DNA of 64,000 nucleotides from Geosiphon pyriformis (Eukaryota > Glomeromycota > Glomeromycetes > Archaeosporales > Geosiphonaceae), in contig JAAOMT010000134.1 in assembly GCA_016748015.1 (NCBI GenBank), forward strand, positions 1,241,606-1,305,605. Direction: 5' to 3'. Numbering within the stretch: the stretch's first letter is position 1; every line of letters begins with the position of its first letter. The notes below the pieces were generated by a model. That model worked only from the letters and a program-made list of their open reading frames with translations, did not search any database and was not told where the DNA came from. Shown one piece after another: positions 43,723 through 56,504 of the stretch. The position numbers and the translations under genes were made by a program.

Positions 43723-45232
43723 ATGGGTGATTATTCATACCTGCCATAACAATCAGAAGAACACTTTAAAGCACACAACAAAAATAATCTAGACTTTATT
43801 GAACTCAATTCTTTGCCCTTTTGCTTGATTTGCTTCCCCATTGAAGATCAATTCAGCAGACAATTCCAAGACTTTTGGAACTGGTTCCTGAACAAGCATT
43901 CAGCTAAAACCTATACAGCTTATACAACCTATTACTTTGACCAAGCTTATTTTGAAGATGACTTTGAAGAAAGAAACAACAGTATCAATCAGCTCTTATA
44001 TTCTGCAATCTTTGAACAACAGCCCTCTGATTTCGAATATCTGAATCATCAAATCCACATTTGGAATGCTGCTCATCAATCAACTAAAACTCCTCTTGAA
44101 ACAGAAGAAGAAAGCTATCAAACCACTCCTGTTTTTGATCTCTTTTCAAGTGAATTAAAACACTCCACACAAACAGTTACACCAGAACCAATGGCTCAAA
44201 ACCCTTTGCAACAAAACATTTTGATTGCCCTCCAAGATATACAGACTGCTTTAGGGCGAAGAAACAACACTCCATTACTATTATTCTGAGATGATGCCCA
44301 AGATCCAATCAAATGGCTGGATGATTTTGAGAGAGCTGCCACAGCAAACCAATATAATAATGAATACAAGTTTCAAATTGTTGGTGGCTACCTCCAAGGC
44401 TCTCCTGCTACTTGGTTCTCACAAGAAACCAATGCCAATGCTCAGCAAAAAATCATTAGATGGGCACCAGCAAATGCTGGAGAAGACAACACCTCTTTTA
44501 CTATCTGATTTGAAACAAAATTTAGAACTCCCATCTTAATCTCAAAATGGTGTATGAAATTAGAAAAAAGAACTCAAGGCCCTGGTGAGGTTGTGACAGA
44601 ATATGCCAAAGCAATAAGAAAACTTATTAAACAGGTAGACTTTGGAAAAAATTGGACAAAAAAGCAGAAAATATATTTCTTCACAAAAAGACTGAGAACT
44701 GATCTATCATATGCTCTTTGGCCCCTCCTGGCCTTAAAAGATAATCCCACAATGGATATGGCCATTGAAAATAGAAGACAATCAAAAAATGCACTTGGGA
44801 TCCACACTTCCAGTTTTTGCTCCTGCTCCTGTTATGGCTGCCCAAACTCAAGACCCAAATGAACAGTTAATAGATAGACTTACAGCTAATCTTGTCCGGC
44901 TATTAGAACCATTAGCCCAAGCAGTCAGAGACAACCAGCAACTCCAAAGACCCAGATTTGAACCATGCTTCAATTAGCAACAGCAACCACCATATCAAAG
45001 ACAACAAAATTGTGGCCCACCTATGTGCTATCGCTGTGGACTAACTGGACACTTTTCCAGAGACTGTAACAATTTTCCATTGCCTTCTTCAGCTCCCAGA
45101 AATAATGACACCCAGAATAACAGAGTAAACAATAATAATGTTCCCAATCAAAGACCCAATTATGCCAACATCAATTTCTTTGGAGAGGATCCCTTAGTTG
45201 AAGCTAATATTTACCAGTCTTTAAACTGGTAG
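43723..45232 (+). pseudogene. Gag of gypsy P
   Basis: ATG 43723 to TAG 45230-45232. Stops include CAA to TAA in the N-terminal part and TGA at 44287-44289. A small deletion near 44770 shifts the frame. Another TAG lies near 44975. The zinc knuckle CYRCGLTGHFSRDC is intact (near 45026-45067). Confidence 0.88.
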
Positions 45233-45257
45233 GTGCACCTCCAAAGGGTGAGAGTGC
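45220..45257 (+). promoter_or_regulatory. Gag-pol -1 frameshift signal, gypsy P
   Basis: TTTAAAC at 45220-45226, then GCACCTC and GAG-A-GTGC able to form the same stem as in A, B and R. Confidence 0.78.
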
Positions 45258-47702
45258 AAGCCAACCAGAAGAAAACCCCTTTTATGCTTTTAACCTAACT
45301 AATAATAATTATGATATGGATAAACTAGCAATCAACACCTCTGAATTAACCAGAAAGAAGAAAAAAGCCAAGGTTGATTTTGTTTTGGACCCAAACAAAG
45401 CATCCAAATTATCTGCTGATAACAATGAGCTACCAAAGGCTAAGGTTTTTAAAAATTCTCCAAAGTTGGAACCTCCAGAAATTGTACAAAAATCTGGACT
45501 CTATTCTGTTGTTAAAGATCTCATGAAAACCCCAGCATACATTACATTTGGCCAACTGATGACCCATCTACAGTTCAGAAAAAATCTTTACAAATCATTG
45601 ATACCAAAGAAAAAAACACCAAAGACCAATAAATGCCCTTGCCAAGCTGGACTTACTGATAAAAGCAATGTCACTCCTCTGATTTGTAAAGCCCAAGTGG
45701 CTGGTTACTTCATTGATCTGATCCTAGACAGTGGATCATCTGTTAGTGTAATTGCCAAACATTTTCTTGAAGCAATTGGCAAAAAAATTGATGAGCCTTC
45801 CACAAGACCAATGACCAATATATATGGTGACAAAAAGAAAGGCCTGGGCATAGCCAAAGCTATTCCTGTCCACATTAATGGTATCAGCATTGAAACAGAT
45901 ATAGAAGTATCTAAAGTAAAAGAGTACACCATCATTGTTGGTAATGAATGACTTAAGAAAGCCAAAGCACTACTTGACTATGAACTTTGCAAGCTAACCA
46001 TCAGATGTGGTGAGAAACCCATTGTGGTTAAATGCCAACATTAAACAACTCCTCTAGTACCCAAGCAGAACCAAGAAGAAAAACAATCAGATAAATCAGA
46101 TAATAATAAGAGCAATGATGAAAAAGATCAAGAAGAACCAGAAGAAACTGCTGAACTTGCTTATACCATCTTTGTATTCACCAAGTGATGAATGCAAATC
46201 CTGCCTAATCTATTACAAAGATTGGAACCAATTAGCTTGATACTTTAAGAAGAACTTAAAGAAGTACAAAAGTTCTTTGAGAGTGAACCACCTGAAATCC
46301 AATCACTAGTTGTAAAACAAAGAGAACCTTCCCCTGAAGAAAGAAAAATAGACATTAAAAATCTGTTGGCTAGAAATAGCCCAGTTATCTCAAAAGAAGG
46401 TAATACCCCTGGACAAACCCATGTAATACAACACACCATCACCACTAAAGAAACTTGCCCCATCCATTTGAAGCCTTACCAATCTAATTGGCATAATGAT
46501 GAGTTTATCAAGAAAAAGATAAACTGGATGAAAGATCTTGGATTTATACAAGAAACCAAGAGTGAATGGGCTTTCTCAGTTGTAGTGATATCCAAGAAAG
46601 ATGGAACTCTACACTTCTGTGTTGACTATTGCCAATTAAATGCCATTACTATAAGAGACATGTACTCACTCCCCAAAATTAATGCAATGCTTTCTTTTCA
46701 ACTATTGACTTAACTGCTAGATTCTGGCAAGTAGAGATGGATCCAGAAAGTAGAAAGAAAACTGTCTTCATCACCAAGTATGGCACCTATGAATTTACTG
46801 TCATGCCTTTTGGTCTCACCAATGCTCCTCCCACCTTTTAATGCCTAATGAATAAAGTGTTTGAATCAGTAAAAGAAAACTTTGTTCTGATTTACTTAAA
46901 TGACATAATGGTATATTCAAAAACCTGGGATAAACACCTTGAACATTTACAGAAGGTTTTTGACCTGTTCAGAAATGCTAATCTTAAGATAAACCCAATC
47001 AAATCTTTTTTTGGATGCCAATCCACCCAGTTCCTTGGTCATTTTGTTACAAAAAATGGAATCTTTCCTGACCCAGCTAAAGTTGAAAAAGTTCAAAACA
47101 TTAGACAACCAATGAATGTTCCTGAACTACACTTTTTCCTGGGTTTGGCCTCTTACTATCGCAAATTTATCAAGGATTTCTCCAAAATTGCCTTTCCTCT
47201 CAATCAACTACTCAGAAAAAATGTCAATTATTACTGGGGCACTCATCAACCAAAAGCTTTTGAAATTTTGAAGAAAAAACTTGTTACTAAACCAATTCTC
47301 AAACAACCTGATCTGAATCAACATTTTATCCTCCACACTAATGCATCTGACTATGGACTTGATGCTGTCCTTTCACAGAAAGATGAAAATAGTAGAGAAC
47401 ATGCTATATCATATACCAGTAGATCCCTCACACCAGCAGAAAAGAACTATTCAGTTACTGAACAAGAATGTCTAGCAGTAATTTGGGCTACCAACTACTG
47501 GGATTAATATCTTCTTGGTACAAAATTCTTAGTGGTAACAGATCATCAAGCCTTGGTTTGGCTGCACAATAAAAAAAAGCTAGAACACAAACAAATAACT
47601 CACTAAATACTCCACTTGGATTAATTTGACTATGATATTCAATACCACAAAGGAGCAAATCATCAAAACACTGATACTCTATCTAGACTTACTATTCAGT
47701 GA
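45226..47702 (+). pseudogene. Pol of gypsy P, RT catalytic box mutated
   Basis: The protease keeps DSGSS (near 45728-45742). A deletion near 46175 removes the Cys/Trp-rich segment, and a second near 46690 removes part of the RT palm. The RT box reads YLND (near 46893-46905), losing the first catalytic Asp of YLDD by G to A. RNase H is changed to HTNASDYGLDAVLSQ. The end stop is TGA at 47700-47702. Confidence 0.9.
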
Positions 47703-47766
47703 CAATACAACCTCTCAAACCAAACCAACTTAATTATTAGTAACTTTTTTACAAACAAACATGATA

Positions 47767-48185
47767 ATGGACTTGGACAACTACTCTGCTTTAATAGAAT
47801 TTTTGGGTAAAAGACAATACTCATCTGAATACACTTGACAGCAAAGAGAACATTTGCACAAACAATTAAATTTTTATTTGATCTGCCAGAACCAATTATA
47901 CAAAAAAAACAGAAAAGATCTTGACCACTTCCAAAGAGTTATCAGATTTGAAGAAAGAGAAATTGTAATATACAACATGCATACTGACCCATTAGCTGGA
48001 CACTTTGGAAAAACAAAAGCAATTCAGAAAACTTTAACTTGTTATTATTGGCCCATCTGCCAAAGAAGAGGCAAACCCAATCACAAAGAAGATATCCATC
48101 CAATCTCTGTTGGTCAACCCTTTGACAAAATTGGTATAGATGTTGTTGGATCTTTAACAATCACTCCTGATGGCAACAGATATAT
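47767..48185 (+). pseudogene. Integrase fragment of gypsy P
   Basis: ATG 47767, TGA about 24 codons in as in A and B, HHCC zinc region with a deletion (part between HYYW-like and CQRRG lost), then GIDVVGSL, ending at the LTR boundary 48185. Confidence 0.85.
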
Positions 48186-48865
48186 TGTTATGGTTGAAAC
48201 TTATACTTCTTATTAAATTATCACATGTATTAGCCACTGATGTCATATAAATTAGCCATTCTATTTTTAGAAAGTGATCATTGACCTAATTATTAATCTG
48301 ATCATTGACCTGACCATTAACCTGATCATTAACCACTTTTGATAGCTATATAAGTGATGAATCTTTTAGCTGTAGAAAAGTATGTAAGAATCACAAGAAA
48401 TAAAGAAATAAAATAACAACTTCATTTTAATCCTTCTCTTATCACTAATTTCTCTTTCCCTACTTTCAAGTATTTGAACATCTTAAAGATAAAAGATTAC
48501 TTGTTGGTTATTCCTTACCCTTTTCCTGAAACGTGTAATTGTAACATTTGGAGATTATTGAATAAAATGTGACTGAAGAGCACATCTGATACTTGATATT
48601 GAATTCTAAGAGTGCTGACATGAAACATAGAATTATACCAAGTGTGATCATTTGTTAACAGTATGGACTATCTCTCTATCTTCAGATTCCCCAGTTACCT
48701 TTTGAAAAGTATAGCGACTGAGATATATTATAAGGCTGAGCTTACACATTGAATCCATACTTATTCAATTTACTCTTTGAAGTTGAATTCTCTTTAATTA
48801 TTTCCATCACCCTACAATTCTGTTCTTTCTTGTTATTTATTAGCTTCTTACTTCAATCCGTAACA
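48186..48865 (+). repeat. LTR between gypsy P and gypsy Q (680 bp)
   Basis: TGTTATGG .. CCGTAACA with 5 repeat units, preceded by ATAT. It serves as 5' LTR for gypsy Q (primer site and gag follow). It resembles the 5' LTR of P (both start ..AAACTTATACTTCTTATTA) more than the 3' LTR of Q. Confidence 0.92.
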
Positions 48866-48917
48866 TAAAAGTGGTGCTTTCTGTGAGGTTGTTAAAATCC
48901 ACTTTGTTTCCTATTGT

Positions 48918-50471
48918 ATGGGTGATTATTCATACCTGCCACAACAATCAGAAGAACACTTTAAAGTACACAACAAAAATGATCTATACTTTAATGAACT
49001 CAATCCTTTGCCCTCCTGCTTGATTTGCTTCCTTATTGAAGAAAAATCCAGTAGACAATTCTAAGACTTTTGGAACTGGTTCCTGAACGAGCATTCAGCT
49101 GAAACCTACACAGCTTATACAACCTATTACTTTGACCAAGCTTATTTTGAAGATGACTTTGAAGAAAGAAACAACAGTATCAATCAGCTCTTATATTCTG
49201 CAACCTTTGAACAACAGCCCCCTGATTTCGAATATCTGAATCATCAAATCCACATTTGGATTGCTGCCCATCAAGCAACTGAAACTCCCTTTGAAACAAA
49301 AAAAGAAAGCTACCAAACTGCCCCTGTTTTTGATCTTTTATCAAGCAAATCAGACTCATCTACACAAACAGTTATCTCTGAACCAATGGCTAATGACCCC
49401 ATACAAGCAAACATTCTGGCCGCCCTCCAAGGTATACAAACTGCTCTAGGAAGAAGAAACAATACCTCACTACCACTATTTAGAGGGGACACACAAGATC
49501 CAATTGAATAGTTGGATGATTTTGAGAGAGCTGCCACAGCCAACCAGTATGATGAAGAATACAAGTTTCAAATCATTGGTGGCTACCTTCAAGGCTCTTC
49601 TACTACCTGGTTCTCACAAGAAACAGATGCCAATGCTCAACACAGAATAATCAGATGGACACCAAACAATGCTGGAGAAAAAAATACCTCTTTTACTACC
49701 TGGTTTGAGGCCAAGTTCAGAACCCCAATATTAATATCTAAATGGTGCATGGAATTGGAAAGAAGAACCCAAGGCCCTGAAGAAGTAGTGACTGAATATG
49801 CCAAAGCTATCAGAAAGCTAATCAAACGTGTAGACTCTAGGAGAAACTGGACAGAAGAACAAAAGATCCATTTTTTCACAAAAGGATAAAGAACTGATCT
49901 ATCATATGCTCTTTGGCCTCTCTTGGCTTTAAAAAACAACCCAACAATAGACATGGCTATTGAACTGGCACAAAGAATTGAAGATAACCAAAGGATGCAT
50001 TTGGAATCCACACTTCCAGTTTTTGCTCCTGCTCCTGTCATGACTCCAGCTTCACAAATGGCTGCTGTCTCTTTTGCTGCCCAAACTCAAGACCCAAATG
50101 AACAGTTAATAGATAGACTCACAGCTAATCTTGCCTGATTACTGGAACCTTTAGCCCAAGCTGTCAGAGAGAATTAACAACCCCAAAGACCCAGATTTGA
50201 ACCCTGTTTTAATCAACCCCAGCAACCCCCATATCAAAGACAACAAAATCGTGACTCACCTGTGTGTTACTGCTGTGGATTAACTGGACATTTCTCAAGA
50301 GATTGTAACAATCCTCCCCTGCCTCCTCCAGCTCCTAGAAACAATAACAATCAAAACAACAGAACCAGCAACAACAATGTCCCCAATCAAAGACCCAATC
50401 ATGCTAACATCAATTTCTTTGAAGAGGATCCCCTGGTTGAAGCCACTGTTTATTAGCCTTTAAACTGGTAG
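48918..50471 (+). pseudogene. Gag of gypsy Q
   Basis: Exactly 1554 nt from ATG 48918 to TAG 50469-50471 and no net frameshift. Stops inside: TAA near 49062, TAG at 49509-49511, TAA at 49887-49889, TGA at 50136-50138, TAA near 50175 and TAG at 50454-50456. The zinc knuckle CYCCGLTGHFSRDC is near 50265-50306. Confidence 0.9.
50459..50465 (+). promoter_or_regulatory. Slippery site of gypsy Q
   Basis: TTTAAAC before the gag stop, same phase as in other copies. The 3' arm of the downstream stem is lost in a small deletion near 50490. Confidence 0.7.
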
Positions 50472-53132
50472 GCACATCTCCAAAGAGTGAGAAGAAAACC
50501 TTTTTTATGCTTTTAATCTAACTGATGATGACCATGACATGGATGAATTAGCAATCAACACCTCTAAATTAACAAGAAGAAAAAAGCCAAGGTTGATTTT
50601 ATTCTAGATCCAAAGAAAGTCTCCACATCAACTGCTGATAACAATGAACCACTAAAGGCTAAAGTTTTTAAAAATCCTCCAAAGTTAGAACCCCCAGAAA
50701 TTGTACAAAAATCTGGACCCTATTCTGTTGTCAAGGATCTCATGAAAACCCCAGCATACATTACATTTGGCCAACTGATGACCCATCTACAGTTTAGAAA
50801 AGATCTTCACAAATCATTGATACCAAAGAAAAAAACACCAAAAACCAATAAACACCCTTGCCAAGCTGGACTTGCTGACAACAGCAATGTCACTCCTCTA
50901 ATTTGCAAAGCACAAGTGGCTGGTTACTTCATTGACTTGATCCTAGACAGTGAATCATCTGTTAGTGTAATTGCCAAACACTTTCTTGAAGTAATTGGCA
51001 GAAAAATTGATGAGCCTTCCACCCAACCAATGACCAACATACATGGTGACAAGAAAAAAGGTCTGGGCATTGCCAAAGCTATTCCTGTCCACATTAATGG
51101 CATCAGTATTGAAACTGACATGAAAGTTTCTGAAGCTAAAAAATACACTATCATTGTTGGCAATGAGTGGCTTAAGAAAGCAAAAGCCTTACTCGATTAT
51201 GAACTTTGTAAGCTAACCATAAGATGTGGTAAAAAACCCATTGTGGTTAAATGTTGCCATTGGACAACTCCTTTAGCAACCAAACAAAATCATGAAGATG
51301 AGCAATCAGAGGAATCAGATGATAAAGAGAGTGATGAAAAAGATGAACAAGAAAAACAAGAAGAAACTGCTGAACTTGCCTACACCACCTTCACCAGCAA
51401 TGGCAAGCCACTAGACAATGTTAAAGCTGATAGAGAGGGAATCATTGTAAATGACAAGCTGATCTGCTGGCTCTACTATGATATTCTAAGAAGAACCTTT
51501 GACCAAAAGCCTGGCAAGAAAGCCAAATACAGTTATTGGTGGCATGGCCCTTGTGCCTGGTACTGGTGCAATAAACCTTTGTATTCTCCAAGTAATGAAT
51601 GCAAATCATGCCTAATCTATTACAAAGATTGAGAACCAATTAGCCTAATACCAAAAGATGAATTAAAAGAAGTACAGAAGTCCTTTGAGAATGAACCACC
51701 TGAGATCCAATCATTAGTAGTAAAACAAAGAGAACCCTTCCCAGAAGAAAAAAAGATAGACATTGAAAATCTGTTGGCAAGAAACAGCCCAGTTATCTCA
51801 AAAGAAGGTAATATCCCAGGATGAACCCATGTGATACAACACACCATCACCACCAGAGAAACTCACCCCATCTATTTGAAGCCTTACCAATTCAATTGCT
51901 AAAATGATGAGTTTATCAAGAAAGAAATAAACCAGATGAAAGAACTTGGATTCATACAAGAAACTAAGAGTGAATGGGCTTTCCCAGTTGTAGTGGTATC
52001 CAAGAAAGGTGGAACCCTACACTTCTGTGTTGACTACTGCCAATTAAATGCCATCACTAAAAGAGACATGTATCTACTTCCCAAGATTGATGCAATGCTG
52101 AACCAATTCAAAGATGCTGCTTTCTTTTTAACCATTGATCTAACTGCTGGATTCTGGCAAGTAAAGATGGATTCAGAAAGCCAGAAAAAAACCGTCTTCA
52201 TTACCAAGTATGGCACCTATGAATCCACAGTCATGCCTTTTGGTCTCACCAATGCTCCTTCCATCTTTCAATGCTTAATGAATAAAGTATTTGAATCAGT
52301 GAAAGAAAACCTTGTTCTGGTCTATCTGAATGATATAATAGTGTACTCAAAAACCTGGAATGAACACCTTAAACATTTGCAAAAGGTTTTTGATCTTCTC
52401 AGAAATGCAGATCTCAAGATCAACCCAATCAAATTTTTCTTTGGAAGACAATCCACCCAATTCCTTGGCCATTTTATTACAAAAGATGGAATTTTCCCTA
52501 ATTCAGCCAAAATGGAAAAAGTTCAGAACATAAGACAACCAATGAATATTCATAAGTTATGTTCTTTCCTTGGTTTGGTCTTCTATTATCACAAATTTGT
52601 TAAGGATTTCTTCAAAATTGCCTCTTCACTTAATCAGCTACTCAGGAAAAATGTCAACTACCATTGGGGCACACATCAGCAGAAAGCATTTGAAACTCTC
52701 AAAGAAAAATTGGTTACAGAACCTATTCTCAAACAATCTGATCTGGATCAATCTTTTATCCTTCACACTAATACATCTGGCTATGGACTTGATGCTGTTC
52801 TCTCACAAAAAGATGAAGATGGCAGGAAATATGCAATAGCCTATGCCAGTAGAATCCTTACACCAGCAGAAAAGAACTATTTAGTTACTGAGCAAAAATG
52901 CTTAGCAGTAGTTTGGGCTACCAGCTACTGGAATAAGTATCTCCTTGGTGTGAAGTTTTTGGTGATAACAGATCACCAAGCTTTGGTTTGGCTGTGCAAC
53001 AAGAAAAGACTAGAACATAAATGGATAGCCCACTGAATACTCCACTTGAATAAATTCAACTATGATATTCAACACTGTAAAGGAGTTAATTATCAAAACG
53101 CCGACACTCTCTCCAGACTTACTACCAAGTGA
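50465..53132 (+). pseudogene. Pol of gypsy Q, protease and RT active sites mutated
   Basis: Linker with small frameshifting deletions (near 50490 and 50578), then one long frame. The protease motif is DSE instead of DSG (near 50945) and the RT box is YLND (near 52323-52335), shared with copy P. RNase H reads HTNTSGYGLDAVLSQ. TGA codons lie at 51630-51632, near 51823 and at 53034-53036. The end stop is TGA at 53130-53132. Confidence 0.9.
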
Positions 53133-53196
53133 CAGTACAACCTCCCAAACCAAACCAACCTAATTATTAGTAATTCTCTTACAACCAAACACAATA

Positions 53197-54406
53197 ATAG
53201 ACTTGGACAACTACTCTGTCTTAATGGAATTTTTGGGTAAAGGACAATACCTACTGGAATACACTCAACAGCAAAGAGAACATTTGCACAAACAATCAAA
53301 TTTTTATTTGATCTGCCAGAACTAATTATATAAAAGAAATAGAAAAGATCCTGACCACTCCCAAAGAGTCATAAGATTTGAAGAAAGAGAAATTGTGATC
53401 TACAACATGCACACTGATCCATTAGCTGGACACTTTGGAAAAACAAAAACAATTCAGAAAACTCTAGCTCACTATTATTGGCCTACCTTGGGAAAAAACA
53501 TTGCTGAGTACATCAAAACCTGTGATACCTGCCAAAAAAGAAGAAAACCCAATTGCAAAGAAGACATCCATCTAATTTCTGTTGGCCAACCCTTTGACAG
53601 AATTGGTATAGATGTTGTTGGACCATTAACAGTAACTCTTGATGGCAACAGATACATTATCACAGCTATTGACTATCTTACAAAGTGGGTAGAAGCAAGA
53701 GCCACCCCAGATCAAACAGCAGTTTCCATTGCTAATTTTATTTATGAAGATATTATTTGTCACTATGGCTGCCCCAAAGAACTTTTATCTGATAGAGGAA
53801 GAGCTTTTCTCAATACACTGGTTGAAGAACTTTGTAAAAAAATGGAAATACATCACAAACTTTCCTCCCCTTATTACCCCCAAACAAATGGCCTAGTGGA
53901 ATGTTTCAATAGAACACTGTGTGAAACCTTAGCCAAAACAATTAAAGAAACAAACTTATGGGACAAAATACTGCTTTCAGCTTTGTTTGCTTATAGAACT
54001 GTGAATTATAACATAACAATTTATGAACCCTTTTACCTGCTCTATGGATAAATGGCAACACTACCAATAGAAACTGATATTGAGACAATACTCTTTGAAG
54101 AAATCACAATAGGGAATTACAAAGACATTTTGCAAAGAAGACTTGGTACCATTCTTGACTCATTGGTAGAAGCACAAATAATTGCTTTTGAAAAGATAAA
54201 ACAGTTCCAAGAAAAGCTTAAAAGAAAGAAAACCTATAAAACACTTTCTTTAAGTGTTTGATAATAAATTCTCTAGCCGGTGGAAAGAACTCTTTATAGT
54301 CAACAAAGTTTTAAACAATGGTTCTTATATTCTTCAAGATCAATCTGGAACAATCTTTAATGATCATCCTGTTCATGATACATGACTCAAAAAATATCAT
54401 AAATGA
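53197..54406 (+). pseudogene. Integrase of gypsy Q, start codon lost, catalytic Glu kept
   Basis: ATG changed to ATA at 53197-53199. TAA near 53322, then open from 53395 to 54051 with CDTC, GIDVVGPL, LSDRGRAF and the Glu in NGLVECF. A deletion near 54260 removes part of the C-terminal domain. It ends at TGA 54404-54406. Confidence 0.88.
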
Positions 54407-54507
54407 CCTGATTGGCTGTCTGTTGTGGTAATACCAACTCAAATGATCAGCAAAAATTAAATATAAATAAATGCACCATTTCCAAAACAGAGGTATCTTC
54501 AATCGAC

Positions 54508-55163
54508 ATGAACAATTATTTCCTGGATCAAAACATTCAAAACACCTTCTATACTCTCCATAAGTATTGAATCAAAAACTACCCAAATGCTACTCTTACC
54601 ATTGGAAAACAAACTACAATAACTGATAACAGTAGAACACATACTGTTATCAGACCAAAGAAAACAACTACCAGAAAAAAAAAATTGGTAGCAAAATGGA
54701 TAAGTATTTGCTGAAAAGTATAACAGCAGCAATACTTACATCTTCCATTACAATTGGAAAAACAATTAAAGAAATCTTGCCTATAGACAAAAACTTGTCA
54801 TAAGGAAGACAACTAAAACTCTATGGTTGCCTTGGTGAAATCATAGAAAACATGAAGCTCATAAAGAAAACAACTTCTAAGATACAAGTGGAAATTTTGG
54901 ATATTGTACAATTAGATGTCCCAAGAGCTTTGACCATTGCAAGAAGAGCCAAAACTCTTATACAAAGATTTAGTCTTTTGGACACAAAGCTCATTTTGCC
55001 TTAAGTTTTATATACTTTATCTGCAAAAAACTTCAACAAACTAGTTAGTTTTGAGTTAGATAAAACTCTTCAAATAGAGTATCCCCTAAATAGTTTGATT
55101 TTGCCAAAGCTCAATTTCTTTGAAGAGAATAATGTTACGGTTGAAACTCATAGTTTTTATTAG
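54508..55163 (+). pseudogene. ORF4 of gypsy Q, decayed
   Basis: ATG 54508 to TAG 55161-55163 in the LTR. Contains TGA near 54568, a frame change near 54680, TAA near 54801 and another near 55002. Still alignable to ORF4 of A, B and C throughout. Confidence 0.8.
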
Positions 55164-55771
55164 TTATCACATGTATTAATTACTGATGTCATATAATTAG
55201 CCACTCTATTTTTAAATAGTGATCATTGATCTGGTCATTAATCACTTTCAATAGATATATAAGTGATGAGTTTCTTAGCTGTAGAAAAATATCAATGTAA
55301 GGAATCAAGACAATCAAAGAAATAAAATAACAAACTTTCATCTCAAACATTCTCTTATTGCTAATTTTCTTTTCCCTACCTTCAAGTATCTGAACATCTT
55401 TTGGATAAAAAATTACTTGTTGGCACTTTCCTGAAACGTGTAATTGCAGTATTTGAAGATTATTTGAATAAACATAACTGAAGAGCACAAGTTGATATCT
55501 AATATTGAATTCTAAGAGCACCAACATGAGGCATAGAATTATACCAGCAGTTATCAATTGTTGACAGTATGGACTATTTCTTTACCTTCAGATTCCTATG
55601 TTACCTTTTAAAAAGAATAGTGACTGAGATATTTTATGAGACTGATCTTGCACATTGAATCCATACTTATTTAATTTGCTCATTAAAGTTGAATCCTCTT
55701 TGATTATTTCCATCACCTTACAATTCTGTTCTCCCTTGCTATTCATTAGCTTGTTATTCCAACCCGTAACA
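55133..55771 (+). repeat. 3' LTR of gypsy Q (639 bp)
   Basis: TGTTACGG .. CCCGTAACA with 2 repeat units, preceded by a polypurine tract. Followed by ATAC and RT sequence of remnant S. Confidence 0.92.
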
Positions 55772-56504
55772 ATACCATTATCACCAAAAAAACTCACCCA
55801 ATCTATTTGAAACCTTATCAATCCAATCAACACAATGATGAATTCATCAAGAAAGAGATAACCTGAATGAAAAATCTTGAATTCATATAAGAAACCAAGA
55901 GTAAATAGGCTTTTTTAGTTGTAGTAATATCCAAGAAAGAGAAAACCCTATGTTTCTGTGTTAACTACCACCAATTAAATACTATCACTATAAAAGACAT
56001 GTATCCACACCCCAAAATTGATACAATGTTAGGCAAATTCAATGGTGCTGCTTTCTTCTCAACTATTGACTTAACTACTGAATTCTGGCAAGTAGAGATG
56101 GATCCAGAAAATAGAAAGAAAACTGCAAAGAACATGCTATAGCATATGCCAGTAGAATCCTTATACCAACAGAAAAGAACTATTCAGTTACTAAACAAAA
56201 ATGCTTAGCAGTAGTTTGGACTACTAGTTACTGGAACCAATATCTTTTTGGTGTAAAATTCCTAGTAGTAACTGATTATTAAGCCTTGGTTTGGCTGTAT
56301 AACAAAAAAAATTTAGAACATAAATAGATAACTCACTAGATACTTCACTTGGATGAATTTAACTATAATATTTAACACCACAAAGGAGCAAATCATCAAA
56401 ATGCTAACACTTTCTTTAGACTTGCCATCCAATGATAGTACAACCTTTCAACCAAACCAACTTAATTATTAATAATATTCTCATAAACAAACATAATAAT
56501 GAAC

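Larger units (their letters stand above)
43682..48185 (+). mobile_element. Gypsy P internal region, truncated in integrase
   Basis: Follows the interrupted 5' LTR (40049-43681). Contains primer site (43688-43704), gag, pol and the first part of integrase, then stops abruptly at the LTR starting at 48186. Integrase core, C-terminus and ORF4 are absent and there is no polypurine tract before 48186. Confidence 0.88.
48866..55132 (+). mobile_element. Gypsy Q internal region
   Basis: Complete gene order gag, pol, integrase, ORF4 between LTRs 48186-48865 and 55133-55771. The primer site TGGTGCTTTCTGTGAGG is at 48872-48888. The two LTRs belong to different variants, so this is probably a recombinant, not one clean insertion. 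Confidence 0.88.
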
